From: Roridomyces roridus
Lineage: Eukaryota; Basidiomycota; Agaricomycetes; Agaricales; Mycenaceae
Direction of reading: 5' to 3'
Assembly (NCBI GenBank): GCA_029378245.1
Contig: JARKIF010000123.1
Coordinates: 36,434 to 100,433, forward strand
DNA: 64,000 nt
The notes beneath the pieces are model-generated. The model saw nothing but the letters and a program-made list of their open reading frames with translations, was not told the origin of the DNA and did no database searches. A program made the position numbers and the translations under genes. Positions 33,356 through 45,729 of this stretch are shown here, in pieces; within the stretch, counting starts at the first letter, position 1, and each line of letters begins with the position of its first letter.

Positions 33356-34225
33356 TCAACCCCACCTCCGCCACTGCGTCGCAACAGGCTCCTGCGGCCG
33401 CTCCGGACCTGGCCAAATGATACGCAAAAGGTCATTGACGTCCTTCCCCGCGTCCTTGACCTCGTTCCACTCCCTCGGATACCCAAGGCTGACCTCCTCA
33501 AACCGCACCCCATCGCGCCAATCCGTACGTGGGACGTGAAGGTGCCCCGATATAACGACGGCGGCATTAAAGCGCGTGTGCCAGTCTTCGGTGAGGGTGG
33601 TGCCGCACCAGATGCTGAAGCGCGGAATACGGGGAATGTAAACGAGGTCTTGGCGGAGGGGCCAATGGTTGACGAGGATAAGGGGTATATCAGGCGAGGC
33701 AGCGATTGTGGACTCGAGTTTCGCTGCGGTCGAAGCGACGAGGGAGGTGCACCACGCTTCACGCGATGGGTGTGGATCGGGGAAGAGGAGGGCCTCGTCG
33801 GCAGCAACGGTGTCGGTTTCCTCTGCCCACGCAATGGCAGCAGCTGTACTCGTGAGATGCAAGGGTCGGAAAGAATAGTCGTACAGCGTGAAAATCGGTG
33901 CGACAATCACCTCGTCCCACTGTACGAACGGATCCTCTGGCGTGTGCACCCCATGCCTCCGTGCAATCTCGACACACTCATTGTATTTGTCCTCCCCACG
34001 AGCGGCCGTCTTGAGTGGCATAGAGTACAGCTCGTGGTTCCCTGGGCACCACCAGACCTCCTTGAAGTTGCTCTTGGCAACGCTAAAGGCGAGGTCCAAG
34101 TGCTCGGCTTTCTCGCCGACGTCGCCGCAGAGGATGAGCCCGTCGTCGAGGTGGGGCTTGAGCTTTTGCCATTCGTCGCGGTTACCGGGGTAGGAGAGGT
34201 GGATGTCGCTGATCGCGTAAAGCAT
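33356..34225 (-). CDS. Calcineurin-like metallophosphoesterase (289 aa)
   Basis: Single exon. The start at 34225 is preferred over an in-frame ATG 20 codons upstream because the family begins right at the first metal motif. Metal-binding motifs are in order: D-x-H (Asp7, His9), GDVGE (Asp35), GNHE (Asn63, His64), VNHW, and SGHLH near the C-terminus. These bind two metal ions and cleave phosphoesters in a wide range of substrates. No signal peptide or membrane segment, so probably cytosolic. Frame intact. The substrate is unknown. Confidence 0.88.
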   Translation of the reverse strand: MLYAISDIHLSYPGNRDEWQKLKPHLDDGLILCGDVGEKAEHLDLAFSVAKSNFKEVWWCPGNHELYSMPLKTAARGEDKYNECVEIARRHGVHTPEDPFVQWDEVIVAPIFTLYDYSFRPLHLTSTAAAIAWAEETDTVAADEALLFPDPHPSREAWCTSLVASTAAKLESTIAASPDIPLILVNHWPLRQDLVYIPRIPRFSIWCGTTLTEDWHTRFNAAVVISGHLHVPRTDWRDGVRFEEVSLGYPREWNEVKDAGKDVNDLLRIIWPGPERPQEPVATQWRRWG

Positions 34226-34789
34226 CTGCGCGGAGGAAGAGATGGCGTGATGTTTATCAGACAAACAGTGACTGATGTCGATCACGTGTATTTCATATCT
34301 TGCCGTCTGCCTTCATGTGCCAGTGGAGACAACGACTGCGCTCGCATCCATTATTCGAGATTCTCCTAGCCGTGCCGCTCCAGATCGGCGGATCTGACGA
34401 CTCTCCGATCTCTCGCGCATCAACCACTGCGGGCTTCGGACCCAAGGCCGACAACAACCCGACAACTTGACCGTCCGAGTCTCTTGTTATCCTTCTCTTT
34501 CTGGTTGGCTCTCGGCGAACTACTTTCTGCTGATCAAGTACCAGCCTCTTTGCGTCTCTCCTGGGCTACTCGACGCAGGGATATTTAATTCTTGCGATTC
34601 TTTTCTTGGCTGCTCGAAAATTAGACATTCTCTCGGCTGACAGCCATACAGCTGTTGGCCACAGCTCCCTTGCTCTCGCTGCTTTAGAACACTGCACGCG
34701 CAACACAGCCTGGTCGTATTCTTGGCCTATTTAAACCCAGGCTGTCAAGTCGGCGCTTTTCCACCTCTTCTCCTCCTACCACCACGACC
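34226..34789. other. Divergent promoter region MPE / gene G
   Basis: Pyrimidine-rich upstream sequence of G. Parts resemble 40150-40586 upstream of H (blocks with CCGAGTCTTCT/CCGAGTCTCTTG and CTTTCTCGTTGGTTCT-like), showing that the tandem duplication included the promoter. Confidence 0.5.
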
Positions 34790-36971
34790 ATGGACAACGG
34801 ACCTGACTTCAGCTCGGATTTCTCCTTCGGAAGAGGACCAGATCTTCCCCAGTAAGCTTTGGCCACTGCTGCTAGCTCCCGAGTTCATGTTCATGTCATT
34901 CATCCAGGTATCCGGGCGCCTTTTTCCCAGGTTCCCAGCACCTCACCGTCCACGGCGGCAACTTCACCAGCAATGTACATATCCACGGGGAGCCTTCCGA
35001 TTCCACTGCCCTCTCTGGTACGTGTAAACTCAGCGTGAACATTGACCTCATTCTCCTTTGAAAGATTACAAGCGGATCCGACGCGGAGATATTGATCTCA
35101 GAAGAGAAATCGCTCTCGATACCGGATCTTCCCAAGTCCATCGAATGGATCGCAGAACCAATGCGCGCCGCATTTACTCAGCAAAGATCCATGGTGTAGA
35201 GTCCGAGAGAGCCGTTGTTGTCTATCGTGGCGAGAACGCTGATCAGGTATCTATGTTTTGTATTCATGTCTACGTAACTCAGTTCTACATGTGATGCAGG
35301 AATGGCGCGAATATATTGAACGCCACTCACGAATTTGGTATGTCCCGAACGTTGAGTTACCGTATCGTACTTACTTGGCCACCCAGGCATCCGACGATAC
35401 TTCAAATTTTTGGACTGGCGAACTTCTCCGGGGTACATGCAGTAGTGGCTCACGATGGTACGTTCGTCCATGCGTTCAAAGATTCTGATCTTGATTGTTG
35501 AAACCCAGAATTACTTCCAACTAATCATTTTTTGGCCCTGCGTGTCCCACCACCCGTCATGAAGGTATACCTGTATGCTCGCTGGGTATGTATATGTATC
35601 TACCCCCTTCCTTGTGTTTCGGGATATTGAATCAACCTAGAAAACTGACTACGATGTAAGAGTGACCTGTCAGTGGTCTTGACGACAGCCAATCTCACCC
35701 AATTAATCCGCAGGATTATGCCCATTATTGCAAAGAAACAAACACGGTAAGAAGGTTGATGCCTTCCCTGCGACATGGTTTACTACTCGGTGGTAGGGTC
35801 GAGGGCCTGAAACTTCATGGGTCCGACTTTCAACCGGACGGCTCTGTGTGGAACTAGCGCGCAGCCAGATATATCAGCCTAATTTCTGGCTTCTGGACAA
35901 CTTGCTGCCAGAGTATGGGCACCAACCGCCCTTGGCACTTGATGATGCAAGTTCAGAGACCAGAGCCATAGAAAGTCTATCTATTCAACTCTATCACGAT
36001 ATTTGTTTCACTTGTCTGGGGCACTTGTCAGGGAATCTCAGCTGGGAAAACTCGGATGTTCCTCTGGGAGCCCTGATCTTCGCTCCCTCGGAGGGGTCTC
36101 TCGAAACTGTGGCTTGGGCGGCCAGTGATCTCGATCAGGTGGATTTCGAATGGGACGGCCGAGCGTTTGGGGAGCGCATGACCACCGGCTGGACGCGGTA
36201 CGACTTTTCCAGGATTGGATACCACTTTTTTGGTCATTCCCAAAGGTTCGAGGCGCCGAAGATCTACGGGTGGTCCATAGAGGCCACACTGGGTGCATAT
36301 GATTCTTGGTTACCCCAGGCAAATCACATCTTTGAACGTTTGAACGTTACCTCGAGACATGAGGATTACGGCGAGTCATCATCAGACGCAGGTTTCATCG
36401 CACCTCATTCACTGTGCCACAGCGTTGATTTACCGGACAACATTTGAATTGGATATCTCGGCCCCATCCCGGCCGTACCCAGGAGGATATTTCTTTGTGT
36501 GCCCCCAGGAGCATTTCAACACCGGTAGAGCCTCAGTTGCATGGCCCAAACGTGCATGGTTCTGGTCCTTGCACCCCTCGGGTATACCACCTTTGACGCC
36601 GGAAGCTGCGCAGAGGTTTGGATTCCCGGAAGTCCACCAGGAACAACAACTCTGGGGCCTTGTCTGGGACACAAACATCTACGAAGGCCTCCGCAAATTC
36701 CACGCAGCGAAAGGCTTCGATCCCTATAGCCAAGACCTCGCAAAACACCTTGGGCTCCCCTTAATGGAAGTTGCTGGGCATAGGGAGCCTCTGCACGCAC
36801 GTGGTCAGTGTTATTGCCCTACCCTCAACTTGATTGACAATTGTTCAAGTCGACGAACTCACGGAGGAAGGAGCTGAAGATGAAATGGCGGACATCGATG
36901 TGGCTGAATCACAATTGTCCGAGGATATAGTTGAGCCACCTCGCGAAGGGAAGAGACACCGGTATTGGTGA
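34790..36971 (+). CDS. Kinase-like lineage-specific protein G (554 aa)
   Basis: Eleven exons join in frame: 34790-34851, 34908-35017, 35065-35246, 35300-35337, 35387-35457, 35509-35585, 35641-35655, 35714-35746, 35797-36370, 36423-36803, 36850-36971. The first part (DYKRIRRGDIDLRREI, YSAKI, then HPTILQIFGLANFSGVHAVV) resembles the N-lobe of a protein kinase, where HPNIL..G follows helix C. No HRD, DFG or APE motif follows, so catalysis is unlikely. The C-terminal half (SQANHIFERLN, FWSLHPSG, KFHAAKGFDPYSQDLAKHLG) is conserved in H. From memory this is a large unnamed family of Mycena-like fungi. Intron 9 has a GC donor (gcgagt at 36371) where H has GT. Confidence 0.7.
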
Positions 36972-37301
36972 AGCCCAACTGGAGGACTGTGTATTCGATC
37001 TTGGACATTTTATTTATGTGAAATCCCTGTTACATTGCAAATTTTGCGCTCCGTTCACTTCAGCACGGAAGGGCTCTGGGACAAGGGCAACAGACAGGAG
37101 ACCAGGGCGTCGTTCAATACTTTCGAGCACGGAGAAGCGAAGAATTCAGCACACAGTTTGCACAGTCGTACAAAGATTAATTTTATCCTACGAAACGAAA
37201 CACATGAGCAGCAGGCAACTTGAGAAAGATACAAATGCAGCTAGATGAGAAAGCGAAGAAATACAAAGCAAAGATAAATACACCCTCGACCGACGACACC
37301 A
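36972..37301. other. Convergent spacer G-I
   Basis: 3' ends of G and I. Nothing further seen. Confidence 0.4.
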
Positions 37302-39895
37302 TTACACCCCAAACACCTCACTCAGCCGACTCGGAAATCCCCGACGCAGCTTGGGCCGTCCTACGTCTCGTGCCACCCGCCTGAAGGAAGGCTGCTTCGC
37401 GTACGGGTGGTATGCTCGGTCTCTCGAATGCGGCTCGTACGACCGGCGGGCATCCTCCGAGGCGTCGCCATAACACGACTCAGACTCAAACTCGGAGAGC
37501 AAGTTCGAGCTTGCATCGCTCCACACAAGACGGGTACGCGCACCGACGTACCGCCGAAAGTCCTCTCGGACTCTGAAGCCGATGCACGCCATCGCCTGCA
37601 GAAATTCAATCCGAAGGAAGGTGAGGAGAAGACAAGGGAGGTACCTCGGATTGACGCTCGTCGTCGATCTCCACGCCAGACACGGACACATGCGTATCGT
37701 TGCCGTTCTCCCAAATCGGGCCTCGCTCCTCCTCGCACCGCCACCGCCGAGTCCCTGTAGAGCCTGGAAGGCATCCGAGCGCACACTGGCTCCTCCACCC
37801 TCAGACCAGGCATCTGCACGCCCATGCTCAGCCCACCAGCCATCCTGCGCTGGCGACCTTGTATGCACCATCATCGACACTCTTCCTCCTCGTCCACGTC
37901 TACTCGTCTCGCACCCGTCCGCGCCGTACAGCAAGGAGACCTTAGGCGGCTCGGGCTGTGCGTACATCGCCCCCAAAGAGGCGATTTGCGAAACCAGCCC
38001 CATGACGAGCTGCGCTACTACTTGCGCCTGGGACCCACACTGCGTGACGAGATGCTCAATGTGCTGTGCGTCGACGGTGAAGGGAGGTACGGCGGGTAGA
38101 GACACTAGGAATAGACTGGGAAGTGGGAAAGGCGCAGCCAACGGGGCTGAGAAGGGAGATGTGAAGGATGGAGGGGAGGCGGCTTGTGGTAGCGCAGGAA
38201 ACGGAGAGAGGATATGGGGCTCAGAGGTCGCAGTAGCGGAGAAGGTGGGGAACGGTGAGGAGATTATAGGATCGAGAGCGAAGAACGCAGCTGGTGCAGC
38301 TTGCGGAGGCGATGTCGATGGGAAGGCAGATCTCGTGGACGAGAAGTCGGGAACGGCGAGGGGATGTCCGGCTCCAGAGCGAAGAACGACGGGGTGCGGC
38401 GTGAGGTGCCGCCGAAGATGCGAAGAAGAGAGACGGGTGTACATACGACGGAGGGAAGGTAGCCTGCTGGAGCACGGGGAAGGGCGAAGGAATGTCGTCA
38501 TTCATCTCTCCCGCAGATGCAGACGAGAAGGACGGCGATACACTGGCCTCGGGAGTGGGGGCAAACGACGTAGCTGCAGCTGCAGACGTACACGCTGCCT
38601 CCGACGCCGATGAGCTCGCGTTCGCTCGCTGACATACAGGCTCTGGCTGGTATTGCGTCTCCACCGTAGGAAGGCATTCGTACCCAAAGACTGAAGGAGC
38701 GGCGGGGAAATGAAGGGGAGAAGATGGGGTGCAAGGTATAGGATCGTCCACTACCGCACCATCCTCATTCAAGATGACCGTCGGTACGGGTGGAATGGTA
38801 GACACGATGCGGGGCTGAGGAGCGACGATCTGGATAGGCTGCTCGTCTGAGATCACAGCGGGTACAGGAGGAATGGTCATTGCGGGCTGAGGCCGCGTTG
38901 GAGGCTGTGGTGGAGGTCGTATGGGCTCGTCTAGAGTGGGCGTCCGACGCAGCTTGACGAGGGCAGACGCGACCTCGTCGCGTTGATCATCTCGAGTAAC
39001 TGCATCAAGCCCTCGGTGTCACCATTCGGTACGCGAAAGGAGTCTGCAGGTGTATCCTGCGCCGGCTCGGCTTTTCGTCTCCTGCTCCTCTGTGGCTTGG
39101 AATCGGTGGGCACCATGTTATATCGCTCATGGTACTTGGGCGTGGGCGGACGCGCGGGCTGAAGTTGACGTCAATACCACATGGACGTTGGAAGAGGTTG
39201 GCATACATACTTCGGGCGAGGGCGGACGATTAGGATTTCTCGCTGCCCTTTTGGCCTGCGTTACGATGTAAGTACATGCAGGGACAACCGAGGACGGAGA
39301 GAAGCACCTGGAGAGCCTCGTGTGCTTTGCGCGATATCTGCCGTCGAACGACAGCTTCCGTGCGTTGACAGAGTGGAATGGATTCGTAGCCCTCGCGGGT
39401 GGATAGCTGTGGCGAGTCAGATGGGAGACACGACGGCGAGCAGAGTTGCGTACGTCGACGGGTAAGTCCAGACTGGGTTCCTCCTGAGATCCAATGAGCC
39501 AGAGACCAAAGAAAATCGTCAAAGCACGCACCTTCTCCCGATACCCAATATTCCCGTCCGGCCGCTTCACCTTGATGAGCTGGGCCTTGTCCATCCCCCG
39601 AATCTCGACGTCCACCTCGTTGATTATCATCGATGGCTTGGATTTTGTGACACGAAGTGGTTCTTGCAGCCAATTCCAGCGCCGCGATTCCTTGTCGAAA
39701 GAGTGCCTGGCGCAATGGATCGGTACGGCGCGCGACCGAAGCGGTGATGGATTCTCCGTACACAAGGCATTTCCGAGAGTTATTGGGAGAGAGACCGAGC
39801 GGCGTTGTGGTCCCATTATATAGGGTCGACGCGGCCAAAGCGTGAGGCTGACCGAGGTCAAAGCGCGAGGGCAATGCGACTCGGCTGGCGTTCAT
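37302..39895 (-). CDS. Pro/Ser-rich hypothetical gene I (exon structure unresolved)
   Basis: Several minus-strand frames look coding but could not be joined with confidence. The upstream part contains IINEVDVEIRGMDKAQ and IKVKRPDGNIGYREK, ending at a good donor near 39535. Then a Pro/Ser/Ala-rich middle with repeats of the type PFP..(P)QAA.PPS, and a C-terminal part ending RPKLRRGFPSRLSEVFGV at 37302. A remnant of the C-terminal end recurs after gene H at 43005-43125, which supports I as part of the duplicated unit. No domain recognised. Start codon candidates are 39630, 39816 and 39895. Confidence 0.35.
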
Positions 39896-40586
39896 TGGTG
39901 GTTTTCGATGACAAACTTGATGCGATGGAACAGAGGGAGGTCAGGGGCAGGCGTTGCAACGCAGGTCATGGCGTCTGTGGAGGTCGGTGCCCAGCGCATC
40001 ATGAGAGTCGGCGACAAACAGTCGTCATCGTTGATGTCTCTCACGTGTCTCTCACGTCTTGGCATTTGCTTTCATGTCGGGGCAGCGACTCTGCTCGTCT
40101 AGTTTTAGATCCCTCCAAGCTCTCTTCCTCCATATAATCAAACAAGACCATCACCTGCCGCTCCCGACCAGTCTAAAGCCGCCAGCAACGCCCGAGTCTT
40201 CTGAGTTCTCGGCTTCTTGAAGTTGCTTTCTCTTTCTCGTTGGTTCTGGCGGCATTGACGAACCAACTGTTGCTATTTCTCACTGGTCAAACGCTTACGC
40301 TTTTGTGTCTCTCGCCGCTGCGATATGTACATGCTATTCTCGGCCAAGGTTGATTCCTTCCGATGGCAGTCTTTGCTCGATGTCTGACCATTCTCTCGTT
40401 CAACAGAAATACAGGCTTCCATGAGCGGCCACAGCCATTTCAGCTCCGCACCGCTGCTGTAAGCTCCAGTACGGAACACAGCCCAGTCCGAATGTAGAGT
40501 ATTTTTGGTCCATCCATACACAGGCTGTCAAACCGGCGCTTAAACGTACACTTCTTCCTCCTCTCCTCCACCACACCTGCATATTC
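39896..40586. other. Divergent promoter region I / H
   Basis: Upstream region of H, partly similar to that of G. No gene recognised. Confidence 0.45.
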
Positions 40587-42785
40587 ATGGAGAACGAACC
40601 TCACTTCAGCTCGGATTTATCGTTCGCAAGAGGGCCAGATGCTCCTCAGTGAGCTTGGCCACGCATCTACACTCCCAGCTCATGTTCTCCATCCAGGTAT
40701 CCGGGCGCCTTTTTCCCCGCGTCGCAGCACCTCACAGTCAACGGCGGCAACTTCACTAGCAATGTACATATCCAAGGGGAGCCTTCTGATTCCACTGCAT
40801 TCTCCGGTACGTGTAAACTCAGCGTGTACATTGTCCTCATTCCTTTGAAAGATTATAGGCGGATCCGACGCGGAGATATCGATCTCAGAAGAGAAATTGT
40901 TCTCGATCCCAGATCTGCCGAAGTCCATCGGATGGATCGCAGAACCAATGCACGCCGCATATACTCAGCAAAGATCGACGGCGTAGAGTCAGAGAGGGCC
41001 ATTGTTGTCTATCGGGGTGAGAACGCTGAGCAGGTATTTCATGTTCTGTGTTCATGTCTAAGTAACTGATGTCTGTGACGCAGGAGTGGCGCGAGTATAT
41101 CGAACGGCACTCACGAGTTTGGTATGTCCCCAACGTCGAGTTACCATATCGTACTTACTTGGTCGCCCAGGCACCCGACAATACTTCAAATTTTTGGACT
41201 TGCGAGTTTCTCCGGCGTACATGCAGTAGTGGCTCACGATGGTACTTACGTTCGTCCGAAGCTTCTTATTTCCGTAATGCTCATTTTATGAACCAGATGT
41301 ACTGCCAATAGAGCGTTTTATTGAGCTGCGTCGCCCGACGCACGTTATGACGATCTATTTGTACGCTTGCTGGGAATGTCTATGTAAAATTATCCCCTTG
41401 AGAGGATCCATCTCACGACATTGAATTAATCTAGGGAGCCGACTTCAGGGTAAGACAGTTACTAGAGGCCCTGTCCTGTCAACAACCAATCTCACTCAAT
41501 TGACGAGCAGGATTTCACCCATTATTGTGAAGAAACAAACCTGGTGAGGGAGTCGACGCCGTCGCTCCCACATTGTTTTACTATTCCGCTGTAGGAAGAC
41601 GAGCCGAACACTCCCTGGGTTAGACTTTTAACTGGTCGGCTTTGTGTGGAACTAGCGGACGGCGAATCACTTTCTGTTTACCCGGTTTCGAATGACCTAA
41701 CCACCGAGGACGAGCAACACAACCCATTGGCGCTGAATGATGCAAATTCAGAGACCAGAGCCATGCAAGTTCTATCCGTCCAACTTTACCACTGGATTTG
41801 TTTCCGTTATCTGGCGCACGGCTTCGATTTTATCCCCGGGAAAATCTCGGAGGTTCCTCTTGGATCCCTGGTGTTGTTCCATGCTTTGGTGGAATCTTTC
41901 GAGCGTGTGGCTTGGCCCGCCAGCGACTACCCCGATTTTTGCGGGTTTAAACTCGCTCGAGAGCGATGTGTATGGGGAGCGCACGGCCACTGGCTGGACA
42001 CGGTACGATGTTTTCAGAGTTGGATTCCACTCTGCTGACCACTGTTTCCTGACCCAAAGATTCAAGGCACCGGAGATCAACGACCGCTCGGTATTTGTTA
42101 CATTGTTTGCGGGTAATCCTTGGTTATCACAGGCAAACCACATCTTCCAGCGTTTAAATATTACCTCCTCGCATGAAGATTATGGTATCATCCGTCACTT
42201 TTCGTCAGAGCGGCAGTTCATTGACTTGGCTATAGCATTTATTGAGCAGATACATTTGGAACTAAGCGTCCCGGCCCCATCAAAGCCGCACCCAGAAGGA
42301 TATCTTTTTGCGTGCCCTCTAGAGCATTTAAAGAGCGGTGGAGGTTTCTTTGCATGGCCTCCATGTCCATGGTTCTGGTCCTTGGACTCATCGGGCATCC
42401 CACGTTTGACGCCGGAGACTGCCCAGAGTCTTGGATTTCCGGTGGTCAAACAGAGTGTCCAAGTTTCGTGCCGTCGCTGGGACACAAGCGTCTACGAAGG
42501 ATTAAGCAAATTCCACGCATCGAAGGGTTTCAATCCATACAGCCAAGATCTCGCAAAACATCTTGGGGTTCCCGTAATGGAAGTTGCTGGTGACAGGGAG
42601 ACTTTGCACGCACATGGTTAGTTCCATTGCCTAGCCCTCGGTTTTACTGACAGTTGTCCCAAGTCGACGAACTCCCGGAGGAAGGAGCTGAGGATGAAAT
42701 GGAGGACATCAATGTGGACAACTCGCACTCATCCGCGGATATGGCCAAGCCACCTCGCACAGAGAACAGACACCGGTACTGGTGA
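40587..42785 (+). pseudogene. Kinase-like protein H, tandem copy of G with lesions
   Basis: Same exon order and spacing as G, 5.8 kb downstream: DYRRIRRGDIDLRREI, YSAKIDGVESERAIVV, HPTILQIFGLASFSGVHAVV, then PWLSQANHIFQRLN and KFHASKGFNPYSQDLAKHLG, ending RHRYW. Two lesions set it apart from G. The donor after YLYACW reads GA instead of GT (41374-41375), and the frame shifts between DYPDFCGF and the following conserved block (VYGERTATGWTRYD) in a T/G-run near 41935-41950. Either could be a sequencing error, but together they suggest a decaying copy. Other splice sites look sound. Confidence 0.6.
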
Positions 42786-43004
42786 AGGAGGAACTGTGTA
42801 CTGGGACATTTTACAAAACAAAACAAATTTCCTCGGTCGTCTAGAAATTCACTTGGACCCATCAGAGGAGGCTGTGTCGCCCATGGACCATGGTTATGCA
42901 GATGATGCTAAAGATCAAGAGAGGTTCGAATATCAATCAGCTGCAAAAACATCAGCACACACCAGACCCGCTCCGCGGGCGAATGGGTAAGATAGACAAA
43001 TGAA

Positions 43005-43125
43005 TCACCTCACCCCCGACGCACCTTGGGCCGTCCTACGTCCTGTGCCGCGGATGGTAGGTCGGTGTCTCGAGCGTGACTCGTAAGCCGGCCTTCGAGC
43101 ATGCTCCGAGAGGCGTTGCCCGTCT
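43005..43125. repeat. Remnant of the 3' end of gene I after gene H
   Basis: Resembles about 37340-37480 (blocks CGACGCA-CTTGGGCCGTCCTACGT and GAGGCGT-GCC). It ends a few bases before the MITE-like element at 43139. Inference: the second copy of the G+I unit lost nearly all of I. Confidence 0.55.
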
Positions 43126-43138
43126 ATCATGGCGTGTA

Positions 43139-43401
43139 CTATTTCGACCAATCCTTCACTGGGTGTCACGCGTCACTGCCAAAGTTCACCAGATAAGAGA
43201 TTCACCGAGCGGCCATCAGATCAAATTTCCTTATACGGACTGATGGCATCAGTCGGATCAGACATTCCGTCTGAAATTGATGGGTAATCACTGTTTCCCG
43301 AGTTGTCGAAGGGAAAGTTTTGACCGTCATCCGTCACCGGGTGCAAAATCCTTCATTTCACGAGGCCTCGTCACGCGTCACTGAATCTTTGGTCGAAATA
43401 G
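43139..43401. mobile_element. MITE-like element 1 (263 bp)
   Basis: Perfect 13-bp terminal inverted repeats, CTATTTCGACCAA at 43139 and its complement ending at 43401, flanked on both sides by TA (43137-43138 and 43402-43403). Subterminal GTCACGCGTCAC appears near both ends. Too short to code. TA target duplication points to mobilisation by a Tc1/mariner-type transposase; the family is not named here. Confidence 0.65.
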
Positions 43402-43403
43402 TA

Positions 43404-44106
43404 CAGTATACGACCGAGGTACAGCCACCGCGGCAGTTGGCTTAAGGATTGCGGCACACAAAAAAGGAATGGTACTTCATGTTAGGAAAAATTCGACGCT
43501 CTACAGTGGGTGGAATGGCCCACCGGTGACCGTTTTTGTCCAGAGGCCAGAGATAAATCAATTTCAGTCAAACCGGGAATTTAGGGATTAGTCCGGGATG
43601 GGCCTTTTCGGGGAGAACTAAACATATTGACAGCCACAAAGCCCGGCAGAATAGACTCTCGTTGCCCCTCCTCTTGCGGCAATGTCAATTTGTCTTCATT
43701 TCGCTCCTGACAAGACCCACGAGAGAGAGTTCCCCGGACAGAGAGCATGCGCATATTTATGTTTCAACCAACATGTATCCAACTTCCTACTTACAGCGCC
43801 ACTACGAACGTTCTAAATGCCTGTTGTCATCTTTTCACTCAGTCCAGATGAGTGACGCCGTACAGTCGACGTCGAGAAATGTGCTTCAGTGAAAAAGCTG
43901 GAACAGCACATTTCGAGTCCCGCTTCGAGGCAGCTATCCGTCGACCAGTTCTTCAGCTCAGAACCAACATCATGGCAGTGTTCCGCCTAAAGGCCTTAAA
44001 TCCGGGTCCGAGAGGTCTAAAGGCCTTTAATTTAAGCCCGTCTAAATGCCTTGCATAATTTTCTCACGGATCTCGGCAGCACCGGCGAATCGCTCCTGAA
44101 ACACTA
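43404..44106. other. Intergenic sequence with AAGGCCTTTAA repeats
   Basis: No gene. Bases 43985-44056 hold several palindromic units built on TAAAGGCCTTTAA; the same units recur at 44680-44780. Confidence 0.5.
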
Positions 44107-44536
44107 CTGTACCATTTCAATCAGTTCTCCTTGGCTGTGACCTGTGACACCTGTTTTCGAAGTTCAAAGTTCGAAAATGGGTCGGCCCCAGTGTGACACC
44201 TGAAAATTTTCGAAAATTGGTTGATATCATTTGCCCATCGGCAACAGCGGAACGGCCTTCGGCATGTTCGGCATCTCATCATTGGCAGCCGAAGTCAGTT
44301 TCAAAGGAATCTGCAGTGTTTCAATCAGGTCCGGCCCCCCGGCTTGCAATCGGGGAGACTGGAGACGCGCGCATGAGGCGCGCCGGCGAAAAATGGGTTT
44401 TTGAGGGCCTTTCGAGCGATTTTGTGACTACTTTCGCAACTTCGAAAATCTCCCTGGTGACCGTGACACTTTCGAAAATCTTCGAAAATTTGGGGGCCTG
44501 TGACGCGTGACATTCGAGTTGAATGAAATGGTACAG
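44107..44536. mobile_element. MITE-like element 2 (430 bp)
   Basis: Perfect 13-bp terminal inverted repeats, CTGTACCATTTCA at 44107 and its complement ending at 44536, flanked by TA (44105-44106 and 44537-44538). The subterminal motif TGTCACGCGTCAC near the right end is shared with element 1. The interior has many copies of TTCGAAAAT. No reading frame of note. Confidence 0.65.
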
Positions 44537-45729
44537 TATCTACCTCAATTCTACCCCCGGTATTCATCCTCCGAATCAATCTCTATAGCCCCTCGTCTGA
44601 CACCGCATCCTTGGCTTCCTCTGCCAGCGCCTCCATCAAGTGTTCCTCTTCCTCCATCACGCGTGCCCACGTATCACCTGACAACTTAAGCCCTTAAAGG
44701 GCAGCCTCAGAGGAGCTGGGCTTTTAAAGGCCTTACTTAAGGCCTCTTTAAAGGCTTTAACGTTTAAGGCCTTGGGCCTTTGGGAGAACACTGCATGTTG
44801 GAACTTCAGAGGCTTCCAGATAAGCAGTGAACCCGTTGCAAACGCGCACTGAATACAAAATGTGTCTACGACTTATATACGGTAGGTATTCTATCTATGA
44901 ATAGCAACTAATTCAGGACAAGGTACGACAGGAACATCGGACTCGTAAATACGACGGAAACCGGGAGCAATGCGCGACATGGATCTCGAACCTCCAACAG
45001 AACAAACTCACAAGCACCTTTGTGGTCCCACTCATGAGCACTTGAGATCACAAATGCGCCGCCCTGCGGCAAAACTTTAACTAGTTCAACTCCTAAATTT
45101 ACCTCAATGTTGAGTAACGTTGGGTCCCAGGCCTTATGCTCCCGCTTTCCTCTGTGATTCCACTGGTTCTGGAGAGACGGCGGAGAATTCAAGTTGCAAA
45201 AAGAAGCGGAAAAGGGAAAAAAGAGGAGAGAACTGTAATATACCTCTTGTACCTCTGTCCAATTTCTCATGGATTTATCTGGAAGCTCCGGGACAGCGTG
45301 GAGACCATATGAATATATTTCGTAACTTGAATCCCTAGCGACGCCATTGATGTTCCGTGACGGCCGAGTTCCATGCTCTTTCGGAGGAAGCTCCTCATTG
45401 AGACTAAGGAGCCAATGAGAATTCAAGATAAAACACTATCTACAATCTCAATCGTGTTGGCATCATTTGGTGCCTGGCATCCATGTATATATCTCCGCAT
45501 CTCGGTTGCTGTCACGGTGGGAGGTGTGTGTGAATCAGGTCAAAGCCGTGCCCAGCACCCCCGGCGCGAATTCGCGTGCGGGGATCTGCACACGGCTCCT
45601 CTGGCTGATCATCTCACCCTCTCCCGTGTTCTTCCATCCAACCCCTGCCGACCTCTTCCAATTCTGCCCAATACATACTTCTCAAAATCAAATAATCATT
45701 GAATTCAATCTCAAAGCTAAATCTACAGA
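44537..45729. other. Intergenic region with AAGGCC repeats
   Basis: Holds the second AAGGCCTTTAA cluster (44680-44780). A minus-strand frame at 44908-45426 contains a plausible intron but has no ATG start and no recognisable family, so it is not called as a gene. Confidence 0.4.

Noticed and set aside
36359..36447. Frameshift in gene G
   Set aside because: A GC-AG intron (36371-36422), placed exactly where H has a GT-AG intron, restores the frame.
37582..38613. Plus-strand frame of 343 codons
   Set aside because: Antisense to the Pro/Ser-rich part of gene I and without family features; GC-rich low-complexity DNA leaves several frames open.
44908..45426. 172-codon minus-strand frame with an internal GT-AG pair
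   Set aside because: No ATG start, no recognised family and no paralogue in the window; chance openness is possible.
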